Positions 37,099 to 47,103 are shown, counted from the first letter of the stretch. The stretch is 64,000 nucleotides of DNA from Bacillota bacterium (GCA_023435895.1 JAEZLH010000030.1:13495-77494); one strand, 5' to 3'. Program-made: numbers and translations. Notes: a model not told the origin generated them from the letters alone.

Positions 37099-38850
37099 CT
37101 ACGACATCATTTGTGATTGGTATATCTCCTTATAGACTTCACAATGTTCCAGTAATTCTTCGTGAGTTCCATACCCTTCCATTTTCCCATCCTCCAGCAC
37201 CAGAATATGATCCATTTTCATAATGGAACTGATACGCTGAGCAACCATAATCACTGTAGTATCGGAATAATTCTCACGAATGGCTTTTCGAAGTAGTGAA
37301 TCTGTTCGAAAATCCAAGGCACTGGAGGCGTCATCCAGAATCAATATCTTCGGATGATTGGCAAGTGCTCTAGCAATCAGAAGTCTTTGTTTTTGTCCTC
37401 CGCTAAGATTGGTGCCCTTTATGGTTAAATCATAATCGATTCCTTTTTCTAAATCCTTTAAAAAACCCATTGCCTGCGCATCCCCCACTGCCTGCTCCAA
37501 GGACTCCCTACTTATACTTCTTCCCAACCGAACATTCTCACTTACACTTTGGGCGAATAGCACATCATTTTGAAATACAACCCCAAAATTCTCCCGAAGC
37601 TTCTTCTTATCATAAGCTCTCACATCCTTACCTTTGATGCGAATGGCTCCTTCCTCCACATCATAAAACCTCATAAGAAGATTAATTAAGGTTGTCTTAC
37701 CTGAGCCGGTGGAACCAATAATACCTAGCCCTTCTCCTTCGTTCAGCTGAAAGCTTATATTTGTAATGCAGGGTTCTTTGGTATAGGAAAAACTAACTTC
37801 ATCAAATTCAATAAAGGGTGTTGGGTTGGATTCAATCCTAGAATCCTTTGCATCTCTCTCTTTCTGATCAGCTTCTTTCGTCACTAAATCTACACTAGTC
37901 ACCAAATCCTCTTTTGTAATCATAACCTCTTCAATACGAAGAGCGGAGGAGATTGCCTTGGAATAGATTACAAAGACCCTTGTAATAGCCATAACCGCTT
38001 GAAGCATGATTGCAAAATAAGATAAGAACGCTACAATTTTACCGGGTTGGGTAATTCCACTGTTGACACGATAAGCACCGATTACAACCACCAAGGTAAG
38101 CCCAAGATTAAGTAGAAAGTTCATAGAAGGATTGGTTAATGCCATAGCGGTTCCCGCTTTCAGTTCCCGATCCACCAATTCAGAATTCACTTTATAAAAA
38201 CGTCGCTTTTCATATTCGCCCTTTGACAATGCCTTAATGACACGAACTCCACTTATATTCTCGCGCACCACTCCTACCATTTTATCCAAAGTAGCTTGCA
38301 ACCCAGTATACAGCGGGATTCCTTTGCGTGATACAAGATATACCACGCCAAACAAAATTGGCAGTATACCGAGTAAAATAAGGGTGAGTACGGGCTCTAA
38401 CGTACTGGTAACTACAATTCCTCCCAGAAGAATAATCGGAGCTCTTACCCCAATTCGTTGCATCATACCAATCATATTATGTATATTATAAGTATCCGAA
38501 GTCATCCTAGATTCCAATGAAGATATCCCAAAGTAATCTAGCTGTGCTCCTGACAAACTTAAAATCTTTTCAAACAAGTCATGCCTCAATCTTCTTGTAG
38601 TATTTCTAGCCACTGCAGCCGCCATTCGATTTGCTATAATATTAAAGCTTCTAGCACCAATGGAGAGTAAAAGCATTCCGATTCCCCAATATAAAATAAC
38701 CGATACTTTTTTTAGTGGTATCACATCATCGATGATATATGCCAACACCCAAGGCAGACCCAAATCCATAAATGTTGCCATAACCTTTATCAGAAATCCA
38801 GCCAGCATTCTGATGCCATATGGTTTTAAATAACGAACGATTAATTTCAA
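37099..38850 (-). CDS. ABC exporter half-transporter with degenerate ATP site
   Basis: The 583-residue partner of the neighbouring exporter gene. A six-helix membrane domain precedes a nucleotide-binding domain with Walker A GSTGSGKTT near 378 and canonical LSGGQKQR, but Walker B reads LILDDASSALD (Asp in place of the catalytic Glu) and the H-loop reads VAQRIS (Gln in place of His). These are the substitutions expected in the non-hydrolysing half of heterodimeric exporters such as BmrCD or TM287/288. Start: TTG at 38850 with GGAGG seven bases upstream, giving LKLIVRYLKPYG; the longer frame to 38874 includes that binding site. Confidence 0.92.
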   Translation of the reverse strand: MKLIVRYLKPYGIRMLAGFLIKVMATFMDLGLPWVLAYIIDDVIPLKKVSVILYWGIGMLLLSIGARSFNIIANRMAAAVARNTTRRLRHDLFEKILSLSGAQLDYFGISSLESRMTSDTYNIHNMIGMMQRIGVRAPIILLGGIVVTSTLEPVLTLILLGILPILFGVVYLVSRKGIPLYTGLQATLDKMVGVVRENISGVRVIKALSKGEYEKRRFYKVNSELVDRELKAGTAMALTNPSMNFLLNLGLTLVVVIGAYRVNSGITQPGKIVAFLSYFAIMLQAVMAITRVFVIYSKAISSALRIEEVMITKEDLVTSVDLVTKEADQKERDAKDSRIESNPTPFIEFDEVSFSYTKEPCITNISFQLNEGEGLGIIGSTGSGKTTLINLLMRFYDVEEGAIRIKGKDVRAYDKKKLRENFGVVFQNDVLFAQSVSENVRLGRSISRESLEQAVGDAQAMGFLKDLEKGIDYDLTIKGTNLSGGQKQRLLIARALANHPKILILDDASSALDFRTDSLLRKAIRENYSDTTVIMVAQRISSIMKMDHILVLEDGKMEGYGTHEELLEHCEVYKEIYQSQMMS

Positions 38851-39103
38851 GAAAGCACCTCCAAGAACAACCAAGAATTAGTAAACAATGTTATGATACC
38901 ACTAATTTTTCTATATGACTACCCAAATGATAAAGTTCTCAACCATCAAAAAGAGGATGAATCCTTTACCATCGTTATACTTGGTTGCAAAACCATTGGA
39001 CGGAAAAGTATTAGCATCCTCAAATTAATTCAATATATATGATTGCATATCTTGTTTTTACCTTCGACCACCGCATCTCTTCTTTGGTATTGTTTTATAC
39101 TCC

Positions 39104-42100
39104 CTACTTTTTCATATCCTTAAGAGCAATGGACAACAACAACTTAATTCGGTTCATTTGATTGACACTAGATATGCCCGGATCATAATCAATTCCCATA
39201 ATATTTGCCTTCGGATAACGATCCTTTAAGGGCTTAAACATTCCTTTGCCTGTAACATGATTGGGTAAGCAGGCTAAGGGTTGTACACAGATTATATTAC
39301 TGGTGCCCTGTTCAATAAATTCCAGCATTTCTGCGGTTACCAGCCATCCCTCACCAGTTTGATTGCCTAGGGAAAGGACGGAGGAAGCCATCCTTGCCAG
39401 CTCCTGAATTGGGGTGGGTGAGGTAAATCTTGTACTCTTCTCCAGCTCTTTCTTCATAATATTGCGAAAGCCCATCATATAATTCATGGCAATGTCACTT
39501 AGCTGCTTGTCTAATTTCTTCCCGGCAAGATATCGAGATCGGAATCCCGAATTAAAAGTAGAATATAAGAAATAATCCATAAGATCGGGTACAACTGCCT
39601 CCGCTCCTCCCTGTTCTAAAATGCTGACAATATCGTTATTGGCAGTAGGATGGTATTTGACCAAAATCTCTCCTACAACACCTACCTTTGGTTTTTTTAT
39701 ATCTAACAACTCCAAATGATCAAAATCATGTACAATCTCACTCATATACTTTTTAAAGACTCTTCGATTGGCTGTCCGAATATTTTCTTTGGCAAGTTCA
39801 TTCCATTTTTCATAAAGCAGTTCAGCAGAACCCGGAAAGCGTTCATAGGGTCTGGTTCGAAAAAGCACTCTCATAAATAAATCACCGTATATGAGTGCCA
39901 TGATACAACGATTAATCATTCCAATTGACATTTTAAAGCCAGGCTGTTTATCCAGCCCGATGGTATTCAATGAGATAACCGGTACCCTTCCAAAGCCTGC
40001 CTGTTTTAGTCCAAGCTTTAAAAATGCTATATAGTTGGTGGCTCTACATCCTCCTCCACTCTGTGTTATGATGACAGAAGTTTGCTCCACATCATATTCT
40101 CCTGATTTTAATGCCTTCACAATTTGTCCAATCATAATGATCGCCGGATAGCAAGCATCATTATTGACATATTTTAGCCCTTCATCCACTGCTGCCCTGT
40201 CATCCGCCGGTAATACCACCATGCGGTATCCACAGGCTCTTGCCGCTTCCTGTACCAGTTCAAAATGCATCGGAGCCATTTGAGGCGCTAATATGGTATG
40301 AAGCTTTCTCATTCTTTTTGTAAATACAGGAGGTGCAATCCCAAGTTCTTTGGACACTTCCATATTCACTAGAGATGAGCGTTTTTCAATGGCTGCTTTT
40401 AAAGATCTAAGACGGATTCTGGCAGCCCCCAGATTATTTCCCTCATCTATTTTTATCATAGTATATATCTTGTTGCCTTCCGCCAACAGCTCCCCAATCT
40501 GATCCGAGGTAACCGCATCTAATCCACAGCCAAAGGAATTAAGCTGCACCAAATCAAGACTTTCGTCCTCCGCCACATAGGCCGCTGCTCTGTATAATCT
40601 CGAATTATAAACCCATTGATCCACCACTCTGAGTTTATTTTTTAGAGGTAGCTTATGTGATATGCTGTCCTCTGTCAATACTGCCATCCCCAATGTAATT
40701 ATCATATCGGCAATCCCATGATTAATTTCAGGGTCCACATGATAAGGCTTTCCGCATAATACAATGCCATGTTTTCCCTCTTTGTGAAGCTGTTTCAGTA
40801 CTGTTTCTCCCTTTTCACGGATATCATCCTTATATCGTTCTCTCTCCCGACATGCTCTGGATACCGCCTTAGCTATTTCTTGTTCATTAATCCGATATTC
40901 TTTTAGCTCTTCGGTTAATCTCTTTACTAACACCCTCGGGTTTTCTAAGGATAGAAAAGGAGTTATCATGCGAATGTTCTTCCTCTTCAATTCATCCACA
41001 TTATTGCGTATCACCTCGGGATAGGAAATCACAATGGGACAATTGTAATGGTTGTCTACATCACGATACTCCTTCTGTTCATATACAATGGAAGGATAAA
41101 AAATTGTTGTAATGCCCTGATGAACCAAATCCATAATATGACCATGGGTGAGCTTTGCTGGATAACAGGCTGATTCGGAAGGAATGGTCTCTAGCCCTTT
41201 TTCATATAGATTCTTCGATGAGGGAGAAGAAAGGATAACACGAAAGCCCAGTTCATTAAAGAAGGTAAACCAGAAGGGATAATTCTCATACATATTTAAT
41301 ACTCTTGGGATACCAATGGTTCCACGAATTGCCTCTTCCTCACTAAGAGGGGTATACCCGAAGGTTCTTCGGTATTTATATAAATAGAGATTCGGTAATT
41401 TATCTTTACTGTATGCTTCCTGACCAAGCCCTTTCTCACAGCGATTGCCGGCTATGAATTTCTCCCCGGATTTAAAATGATTCACAGTAAGTACGCATTG
41501 ATTTCCACATTTCTTGCAACGAGCAGTAGAGATGCTTATCTCAAATTCCTCAAGCTCCTCCCTGTTAAGAAGTGTACTTTCTTCACCCTCGAGGGCATGT
41601 TCCTTAGCAATTAGTGCCGCACCATAAGCTCCCATTAACCCTGCAATATCGGGTCTTACTGCCTCTCTTCCCGTTATCCTTTCAAAACAACGCAATACCG
41701 CATCATTATAAAATGTGCCGCCTTGAACAATAATTTTGTTCCCGATATCCTTTTGATCTCTGACTTTGATGACCTTATATAGAGCATTTTTTATTATGGA
41801 ATAGGATAGCCCGGCTGATAAATCCCCTACCGTCGCTCCTTCCTTTTGAGCCTGTTTCACTCTGGAATTCATAAAAACCGTACATTTCGTGCCAAGATCT
41901 ACCGGTGCGGTTGAGTGCAAGGCCTCCTTTGCAAAATCCTGAACCTTCATATTGAGCGAGGTAGAAAAGCCCTCCAGGAAGGAGCCACAACCGGATGAAC
42001 AAGCTTCATTCAACAAAATACTGTCAATAGCTCCATTCTTGATTCTTAGGCATTTCATATCCTGCCCGCCGATATCAAGAATAAAGTCAACCCCCGGAAG

Positions 42101-43327
42101 AAAATGCTCCGCTGCTTTATAGTGAGCCACTGTCTCAATTTCACCCATGTCCGCATGTAAGGCTGTTTTAATCAGCGCTTCTCCATAGCCTGTAACAGTA
42201 CACTTATTAATCTTACTTTGTTTTGGCAATAAGTCATAAAGCTCCTTTAGTATATGAATTAATTTGGAAAGCGGATTTCCTTCATTATTCCCATAATGAG
42301 AATATAGAAGTTCCCCCTCATCTCCAATCAACGCAACTTTTGTGGTCGTAGAACCTGCATCAATTCCTAAGTACATCTTTCCTTTATAATCCGATAAATT
42401 TTGGCGAGCCACCTTTGCCTTATTATGGCGTTGCAAAAATTTCTCATACTCATCTGGCATAGCAAATAATGGCTCCAACTGTTTTGTTTGTTGATCGCAA
42501 TTTCCTTGTATTTCTCTAACCCTATGAACCAGCTCTCCCATTGCGATTGTCTTTTCATTGGTGATAGAAAGGGCAGCACCGATCGCCGCATAAAGTTGTG
42601 CATTCTCTGGGCAAATGGCCTCCTCACGGCTTAGTTTCAAGGTTTCTATAAACCTTTCCCTCAACTCAGGTAGGAAGCACAAGGGTCCTCCTAAGAATAC
42701 AACTCTTCCTCGTATTGGTTTACCACAGGACAAGCCTCCTATCGTCTGATTAACAACTGCTTGGAAGATGGACGCCGCAATATCTTCCTTTCTAGCTCCG
42801 TCATTGATTAGCGGCTGGATATCCGTCTTTGCAAATACCCCACATCGGGATGCAATCGGATAAATAAGTTTATGTCCTTTGGACAGTTCGTTAAGTCCTG
42901 CTGCATCCGTATCCAAAAGAACCGCCATCTGATCGATAAAAGCTCCGGTACCTCCCGCACAGCTTCCGTTCATTCGCTGCTCCAAGGAACCTCCATAATA
43001 GGTAACTTTAGCATCCTCACCGCCTAACTCTATCACCACATCTGTTCCGCTAAGTAATGTCTCCACTGCCTTGGAACAAGCAATTACTTCTTGAATAAAA
43101 CTAATATTTAACCATTTGGAAAGAGAAAGCCCTCCTGACCCGGTAATACTTACCTGTACCTTGCTATCACCAAGGTGTTCATAACAGTTCTTAACCAGTT
43201 CCAATACGGTCGATTTTATATCGGATAAATGTCTTCTATAATCTTGATAAACCAATTGGTTTTGTTCATCCAGTGCAACTATTTTTACAGTTGTAGATCC
43301 AATGTCAATTCCTAATCTGTATTTCAT
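39104..43327 (-). CDS. Giant fused activase / 2-hydroxyacyl-CoA dehydratase-like protein
   Basis: A 1407-residue protein of the BadF/BadG/HgdC activator family. Two ASKHA ATPase domains lie in tandem (about 1-255, starting YRLGIDIGSTTVK; and about 315-580, starting MYLGIDAGSTTTK), each with one Cys pair equivalent to those that bridge the [4Fe-4S] cluster in the HgdC homodimer (GSCAGGTG and SRCGVF; ACSSGCGS and TKCTVF). A Cys motif CKKCGNQC (about 640) and a long HgdB-like/DUF2229 region with further Cys (ESACYPAKLTHG, FGCGLDAVTSDQ, NDACYPAI) follow. ATP-driven low-potential electron transfer is the family role; the substrate here is unknown. The ATG at 43327 has GAGG just upstream. No dehydratase subunits are adjacent. 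Confidence 0.88.
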   Translation of the reverse strand: MKYRLGIDIGSTTVKIVALDEQNQLVYQDYRRHLSDIKSTVLELVKNCYEHLGDSKVQVSITGSGGLSLSKWLNISFIQEVIACSKAVETLLSGTDVVIELGGEDAKVTYYGGSLEQRMNGSCAGGTGAFIDQMAVLLDTDAAGLNELSKGHKLIYPIASRCGVFAKTDIQPLINDGARKEDIAASIFQAVVNQTIGGLSCGKPIRGRVVFLGGPLCFLPELRERFIETLKLSREEAICPENAQLYAAIGAALSITNEKTIAMGELVHRVREIQGNCDQQTKQLEPLFAMPDEYEKFLQRHNKAKVARQNLSDYKGKMYLGIDAGSTTTKVALIGDEGELLYSHYGNNEGNPLSKLIHILKELYDLLPKQSKINKCTVTGYGEALIKTALHADMGEIETVAHYKAAEHFLPGVDFILDIGGQDMKCLRIKNGAIDSILLNEACSSGCGSFLEGFSTSLNMKVQDFAKEALHSTAPVDLGTKCTVFMNSRVKQAQKEGATVGDLSAGLSYSIIKNALYKVIKVRDQKDIGNKIIVQGGTFYNDAVLRCFERITGREAVRPDIAGLMGAYGAALIAKEHALEGEESTLLNREELEEFEISISTARCKKCGNQCVLTVNHFKSGEKFIAGNRCEKGLGQEAYSKDKLPNLYLYKYRRTFGYTPLSEEEAIRGTIGIPRVLNMYENYPFWFTFFNELGFRVILSSPSSKNLYEKGLETIPSESACYPAKLTHGHIMDLVHQGITTIFYPSIVYEQKEYRDVDNHYNCPIVISYPEVIRNNVDELKRKNIRMITPFLSLENPRVLVKRLTEELKEYRINEQEIAKAVSRACRERERYKDDIREKGETVLKQLHKEGKHGIVLCGKPYHVDPEINHGIADMIITLGMAVLTEDSISHKLPLKNKLRVVDQWVYNSRLYRAAAYVAEDESLDLVQLNSFGCGLDAVTSDQIGELLAEGNKIYTMIKIDEGNNLGAARIRLRSLKAAIEKRSSLVNMEVSKELGIAPPVFTKRMRKLHTILAPQMAPMHFELVQEAARACGYRMVVLPADDRAAVDEGLKYVNNDACYPAIIMIGQIVKALKSGEYDVEQTSVIITQSGGGCRATNYIAFLKLGLKQAGFGRVPVISLNTIGLDKQPGFKMSIGMINRCIMALIYGDLFMRVLFRTRPYERFPGSAELLYEKWNELAKENIRTANRRVFKKYMSEIVHDFDHLELLDIKKPKVGVVGEILVKYHPTANNDIVSILEQGGAEAVVPDLMDYFLYSTFNSGFRSRYLAGKKLDKQLSDIAMNYMMGFRNIMKKELEKSTRFTSPTPIQELARMASSVLSLGNQTGEGWLVTAEMLEFIEQGTSNIICVQPLACLPNHVTGKGMFKPLKDRYPKANIMGIDYDPGISSVNQMNRIKLLLSIALKDMKK

Positions 43328-43799
43328 ATCCTCAACTCCCAAATTGTTTTCAAATTATGCTTAGTTTGTATTATTAACCGATATTGATAAATCATTCAAA
43401 TAAGCATAAAAGAAGGACGGATACATTATCGTATAAGCCATATTTTTTCATATAATTCGCTGTATACTCTGCATGATAGGGCTTTAGGCTCTTGAAATAA
43501 TATAAAAATAGACTAAATCCTTCAAATATGGTATTATTTTCTTGTAATTACTTATTTATACACTAATCAAAATATCCATCTAAAAAGTTGAACACAATGA
43601 TTCATAACGGATACAAGTTAAATAGGAAATAATGAACTCTACAATATTGCTCATTGTATGCGCAACAGATATAATTTCGAATTAAAAGCTACGCTCGAGG
43701 TAGCCATGAAGCCACGAAAGTCTGATTGTCGTACATAAACACCGGCAATAATATGATTTCATCATTACCTATAACATCTTGATGTAGGGGGAGATTTTT
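43328..43799. other. Divergent intergenic region upstream of the activase
   Basis: About 470 A+T-rich bases between two divergent genes. Apart from the plus-strand promoter at 43726-43754 and a small GCTAC/GTAGC hairpin at about 43688-43704, I see nothing in it. Confidence 0.5.
43726..43754 (+). promoter_or_regulatory. Possible promoter of the small anchored protein gene
   Basis: TTGTCG (43726-43731), 17-base spacer, TAATAT (43749-43754), 45 bases before the ATG. Confidence 0.45.
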
Positions 43800-44201
43800 A
43801 TGAAGAAAAAGAACATTGTTTTAATTGTAATTGTGCTATTACTACTTGGGGGCTTGTTGTGGTGGAACCTACCCTCCCATATTACAAGCATCAAACCGGA
43901 GAAGGTTTCAAAGATTGAGATTTTTGATGGTGGAACAGGAAAGAGTACCTCAATTACCGAGCAAAAAGATATTGAGCATATTATTCAAAATCTCAATTCC
44001 GTTACCGTTAACAAAAAAGGTATCTCACTATTTTATTTGGGATATAGCTTTCGAACAACCATTTACAAAACAAACGGGAAGGTATACAAAAAATTCATCT
44101 TAAACTCAGGTGATACCCTTCGTAAGGATCCTTTCTTCTATCAAAGTAAATCAGGGAATATTGACTATGATTATATAAAAGGGTTAGTTCGCTCCAAGTA
44201 A
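43800..44201 (+). CDS. Small N-terminally anchored extracellular protein, 133 residues
   Basis: A Lys-rich start and one hydrophobic segment (MKKKNIVLIVIVLLLLGGLLWW) anchor or export the protein; no lipobox Cys is present. The rest is a small soluble alpha/beta domain (SKIEIFDGGTGKSTSIT, then KDIEHIIQNLNSVTV) of the kind seen in small uncharacterised Firmicute surface proteins; the family resembles DUF5301 but that is from memory. GGGGAG lies seven bases before the ATG. The gene is monocistronic and ends at a strong terminator. Function unknown. Confidence 0.75.
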   Translation: MKKKNIVLIVIVLLLLGGLLWWNLPSHITSIKPEKVSKIEIFDGGTGKSTSITEQKDIEHIIQNLNSVTVNKKGISLFYLGYSFRTTIYKTNGKVYKKFILNSGDTLRKDPFFYQSKSGNIDYDYIKGLVRSK

Positions 44202-44243
44202 GTGATAAGGCTTAAGAAGGATCTTATTGACTAATGGTACTAA

Positions 44244-44290
44244 AAAACGCAGTAGAAGGATTTATTTATATCCCTTCTACTGCGTTCTTA
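44244..44290. terminator. Bidirectional terminator
   Basis: AACGCAGTAGAAGG (44246-44259) pairs with CCTTCTACTGCGTT (44273-44286). T-runs follow on both strands (TTTTTT on the minus strand), serving the convergent genes at 43800 and 44413. Confidence 0.9.
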
Positions 44291-44412
44291 ATTTGTATTT
44301 TTAATCTTGATTAAGTTGTTAAACGGTCTTTCAATTTAGTTCATTGGCAAAAGGCTATTGCCACCGTATCAATGAATCTTTTGGCCATTTATCATTCTTT
44401 TACTTCAATATC

Positions 44413-45099
44413 TCATTTCTTATCATTCGTTAGGTCTCCATTCCCGCTTACCGGTATCGCTTCACCTAGATAAGTGGGCTTCGGTTTCATAAGAACATAA
44501 AAGAAATCTTTGCATCTAGCCAATACTTCTCTTGCCTCCCGGTAACTCTGTCCTGCATATTTTCTTGGATCGGAGGAAACACCATATACATCAAGCCCTA
44601 ATCCTTTGCCATCATAAAGAGCACGGTACATGTGGTACCCCTGCGTAATCACCACCATCTTCTTGGCCTGAAAGATATCCCTCGCACGGTACATACTCTC
44701 ATAAGTAGAAAAACCCGCGTGATCCATAAATATATTTTCAGAAGGAATGCCCTGATCAATTGCATATTGTTTCATTACATTCACTTCATCATAATCCACT
44801 CGTCCGTGATCACCGCTCATTAGCAATCGGTCGGAGACACCAGCCTTATAAAGAGCAATTCCCTGTTCTAATCGGTCATGCAGCATGGGGCTGGGGGTAT
44901 CATTTTCCCATACTCCTGCTCCTAGTATCAGAATACAATCTACATCACTAAGTTCCTTAGCTTCCTCCTGGGTAATAATTCTGCTTTTTACAGATGATGT
45001 GATATAGGCATTAATACAGAGCAATAAAACAAAACCTAGTACTCCCGCAATAACTGCGATGATAAATGCTGTTAATAATCGTTTTCTCCAACGTTTCAT
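44413..45099 (-). CDS. YdcF/SanA-like DUF218 membrane-anchored protein
   Basis: A 228-residue protein with one N-terminal membrane segment after MKRWRKRLL, then a DUF218 domain: CILILGAGVWENDTPSPMLHDRLEQGIALYKAG and RLLMSGDHG are typical, followed by VITQGYHMYRALY. Proteins of this type (SanA, YdcF, ElyC) affect envelope integrity and lipid-carrier or peptidoglycan metabolism; the reaction is not known. Start: ATG at 45099 with AGGAG six bases upstream; the frame runs to 45132 without a better site. It follows the HAD phosphatase gene by 55 bases in the same direction. Confidence 0.88.
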   Translation of the reverse strand: MKRWRKRLLTAFIIAVIAGVLGFVLLLCINAYITSSVKSRIITQEEAKELSDVDCILILGAGVWENDTPSPMLHDRLEQGIALYKAGVSDRLLMSGDHGRVDYDEVNVMKQYAIDQGIPSENIFMDHAGFSTYESMYRARDIFQAKKMVVITQGYHMYRALYDGKGLGLDVYGVSSDPRKYAGQSYREAREVLARCKDFFYVLMKPKPTYLGEAIPVSGNGDLTNDKK

Positions 45100-45153
45100 C
45101 CTAATCTCCTTCTCCTTGTGTAAATTGACCATATTTTTTGGATAAATCCTTCT

Positions 45154-45759
45154 TTATATTTTAACACTAAGTTTTCTTAAATCATTAAGAGCCTGTTCGT
45201 GATTTTCAACCAAAATAGTATGTATGCCAAAAGCTTCTGCTGCTTTTATATTCTCTTCCATATCATCTAGAAATACCGCTTCCGTGGGATTGATCTGGTA
45301 TTTTTGAAGTAAGTGTTCATATATCTCAGGCTCCGGCTTAATATGGTTGACTTCATAGGATATTACCCCTCCATCCACATGACGAATGAATTCAAAATTC
45401 TCCTTCATATGCAAAAAATGCCCACCGTTAAAATTCGATAACAGATATACTTGATAGCCTGCCTCTTTCAGATTTTTCACGAAATCGCTTGCATAATCAT
45501 ATTCCCAAACATAGGTATAGACGTTTTCAAAGAAAGCTCTGATTTCCTTTTCGATGGATGGATCATACTTGCAACAGATTTCTGCAATCTCTTTCGATGT
45601 AATGCTACTTCTATCCCAAAGCTTCCAGCCTTCGCTATGAACGGTAGCTAGACGGATGCGTCTGTAAAGTTCTTCCTCATAATTTTGTTTTTCCAAATAT
45701 TCCTTCCACCCAAAATGTGCCAGTACATTTCCAATGTCCAATATAATTGTGTTAATCAT
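45154..45759 (-). CDS. HAD-superfamily phosphatase (YihX-like, subclass IA)
   Basis: A cytoplasmic hydrolase of about 201 residues. The first motif is LDIGNVLAHF with nucleophile Asp8; its DxGNV form matches the YihX-like sugar-phosphate phosphatase group. Motif II is LLSNFN and the last motif FLDDMEENIKAAEAFG. A helical cap lies between residues 15 and 85. The ATG at 45759 has GGAG six bases upstream; a TTG at 45771 overlaps that site. Substrate unknown, possibly sugar phosphates. Confidence 0.88.
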   Translation of the reverse strand: MINTIILDIGNVLAHFGWKEYLEKQNYEEELYRRIRLATVHSEGWKLWDRSSITSKEIAEICCKYDPSIEKEIRAFFENVYTYVWEYDYASDFVKNLKEAGYQVYLLSNFNGGHFLHMKENFEFIRHVDGGVISYEVNHIKPEPEIYEHLLQKYQINPTEAVFLDDMEENIKAAEAFGIHTILVENHEQALNDLRKLSVKI

Positions 45760-45999
45760 GCGTATCTCCAATCATAAAATGTCAATCCTTAAGTAATGTA
45801 TGAAATATCCAATTTCTTTGACTGTAACATTATAGGAATCCAATGTCAACCATTAGTTAATATGGCTGTTTCTTATTTAGTGAGAAAGCTTGCGCATTCC
45901 GTACATTGTAAAGATTTAATCGAGCAGAGCAAAATTAGTACTCTGATCAAATTTATGCCGAATATCAACAATATGTTATGACACAGACAAATAATATAC

Positions 46000-46028
46000 T
46001 TGACATCCCCGCTCACGTTAACTAAAAT
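46000..46028 (+). promoter_or_regulatory. Promoter of larE
   Basis: Consensus TTGACA (46000-46005), 17-base spacer, TAAAAT (46023-46028), 61 bases before the ATG. The rest of the 45760-46089 gap shows nothing I can name. Confidence 0.75.
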
Positions 46029-46089
46029 ATACTTATTTTCATAGTATTCTTATAGGATTAATCTATAAAACAACAAAAAGGAGTAACCA

Positions 46090-46929
46090 ATGGATCAATT
46101 ACATTTGAAATATCAGGAACTTTTAGCTTATTTAAAGAGCTTAAATAGTGCTGCCGTAGCCTTTTCGGGTGGTGTGGATTCCACTTTTCTATTGCATGCA
46201 GCCAAGGAAGCCCTCGGTACAAATTTAATCGCAGTAACCGCACGTTCTTTAAGCTTTCCTGAAAGAGAACTAAAAGAAGCAACCCAATTTGCCAAGGAGC
46301 AAAACATTAAACACTATGTGGTAGATTCCGAAGAGCTTGATATTGAAGGATTTTCAAACAATCCAAAAAATCGTTGTTACTTATGTAAATCGGAATTATT
46401 TACAAAGATTAAAGAAATCGCTTTAGAGAAAAACATCTCCGCCGTTATGGAGGCTTCCAATAGTGATGATAACGGAGATTATCGTCCAGGGTTAATTGCT
46501 GTAAAAGAACTTGGCATACATAGCCCCTTAAGACAGGTGGGCTTCACAAAACCTGAAATACGTGAATTGTCAAAGGAATTCGGATTGCCTACCTGGAATA
46601 AGCCTTCTTTTGCCTGTCTTTCCTCTCGTTTTCCCTATGGGGAAAGTATTACCCCAGAGCGTCTTATTATGATTGACAAAGCAGAGCAATATTTACTGGA
46701 TCTTGGTATTTGGCAGGTTAGAGTACGAATCCACGATAAGCTGGCTAGAATTGAGACGGATGAGAAGGGATTTGCAATTCTTCTTGACGGAGAGGTTCGT
46801 GACAAACTGTATGAGGAATTTAGACGAATCGGCTTTACCTATGTATCTCTTGATTTAAAGGGTTATCGCACCGGAAGCATGAATGAGACGTTAAATTCTA
46901 AGGAACTCAGCTACGGATTAAATAACTAG
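46090..46929 (+). CDS. larE: ATP-dependent sacrificial sulfur transferase LarE
   Basis: In lactate racemase maturation, LarE adenylates a nicotinate-derived dinucleotide and donates sulfur from its own Cys to make the nickel-pincer cofactor. This protein has the PP-loop SGGVDST near residue 26 and PSFACLSSRFPYG, in which the Cys falls at residue 176, the same number as the sacrificial Cys of the Lactobacillus enzyme. CYLCKSE near 96 is also typical. At 279 residues the length fits. AAGGAG is six bases before the ATG. No larA, larB or larC is nearby, so the cofactor's user enzyme must be encoded elsewhere, or this paralogue does something else. Confidence 0.92.
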   Translation: MDQLHLKYQELLAYLKSLNSAAVAFSGGVDSTFLLHAAKEALGTNLIAVTARSLSFPERELKEATQFAKEQNIKHYVVDSEELDIEGFSNNPKNRCYLCKSELFTKIKEIALEKNISAVMEASNSDDNGDYRPGLIAVKELGIHSPLRQVGFTKPEIRELSKEFGLPTWNKPSFACLSSRFPYGESITPERLIMIDKAEQYLLDLGIWQVRVRIHDKLARIETDEKGFAILLDGEVRDKLYEEFRRIGFTYVSLDLKGYRTGSMNETLNSKELSYGLNN

Positions 46930-46989
46930 TACACCTCTTAATAACTGGACTAGGAACACCCGATGGATTTCCATCATTCATTTTCAAAA

Positions 46990-47040
46990 ATAACACAAAT
47001 TCAAATTCCCTTCCTAATGATTTGAATTTGTGTTATCTTA
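46990..47040. terminator. Bidirectional terminator after larE
   Basis: A perfect stem of about 16 bases (TAACACAAATTC... at 46990-47006 with its complement at 47020-47036), 13-base loop, followed by CTTAAATT. It can also serve ilvC on the minus strand. Confidence 0.8.
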
Positions 47041-47103
47041 AATTAATCATTTTACCCCAACTCCTGACAAAGAGCCAATTAAATCACTATATTCTATCAA
47101 TTA

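Noticed and set aside
10608..43675. Near-identical 24-mers at about 10608 and 43652 (ATTGTATGC-CAACAGATA)
   Set aside because: Only 21 of 24 bases match and similarity does not extend; in an A+T-rich 64-kb window this can occur by chance.
45796..45981. 61-codon plus-strand frame upstream of larE
   Set aside because: No ribosome binding site; it ends before the clear larE promoter and shows no conserved content.
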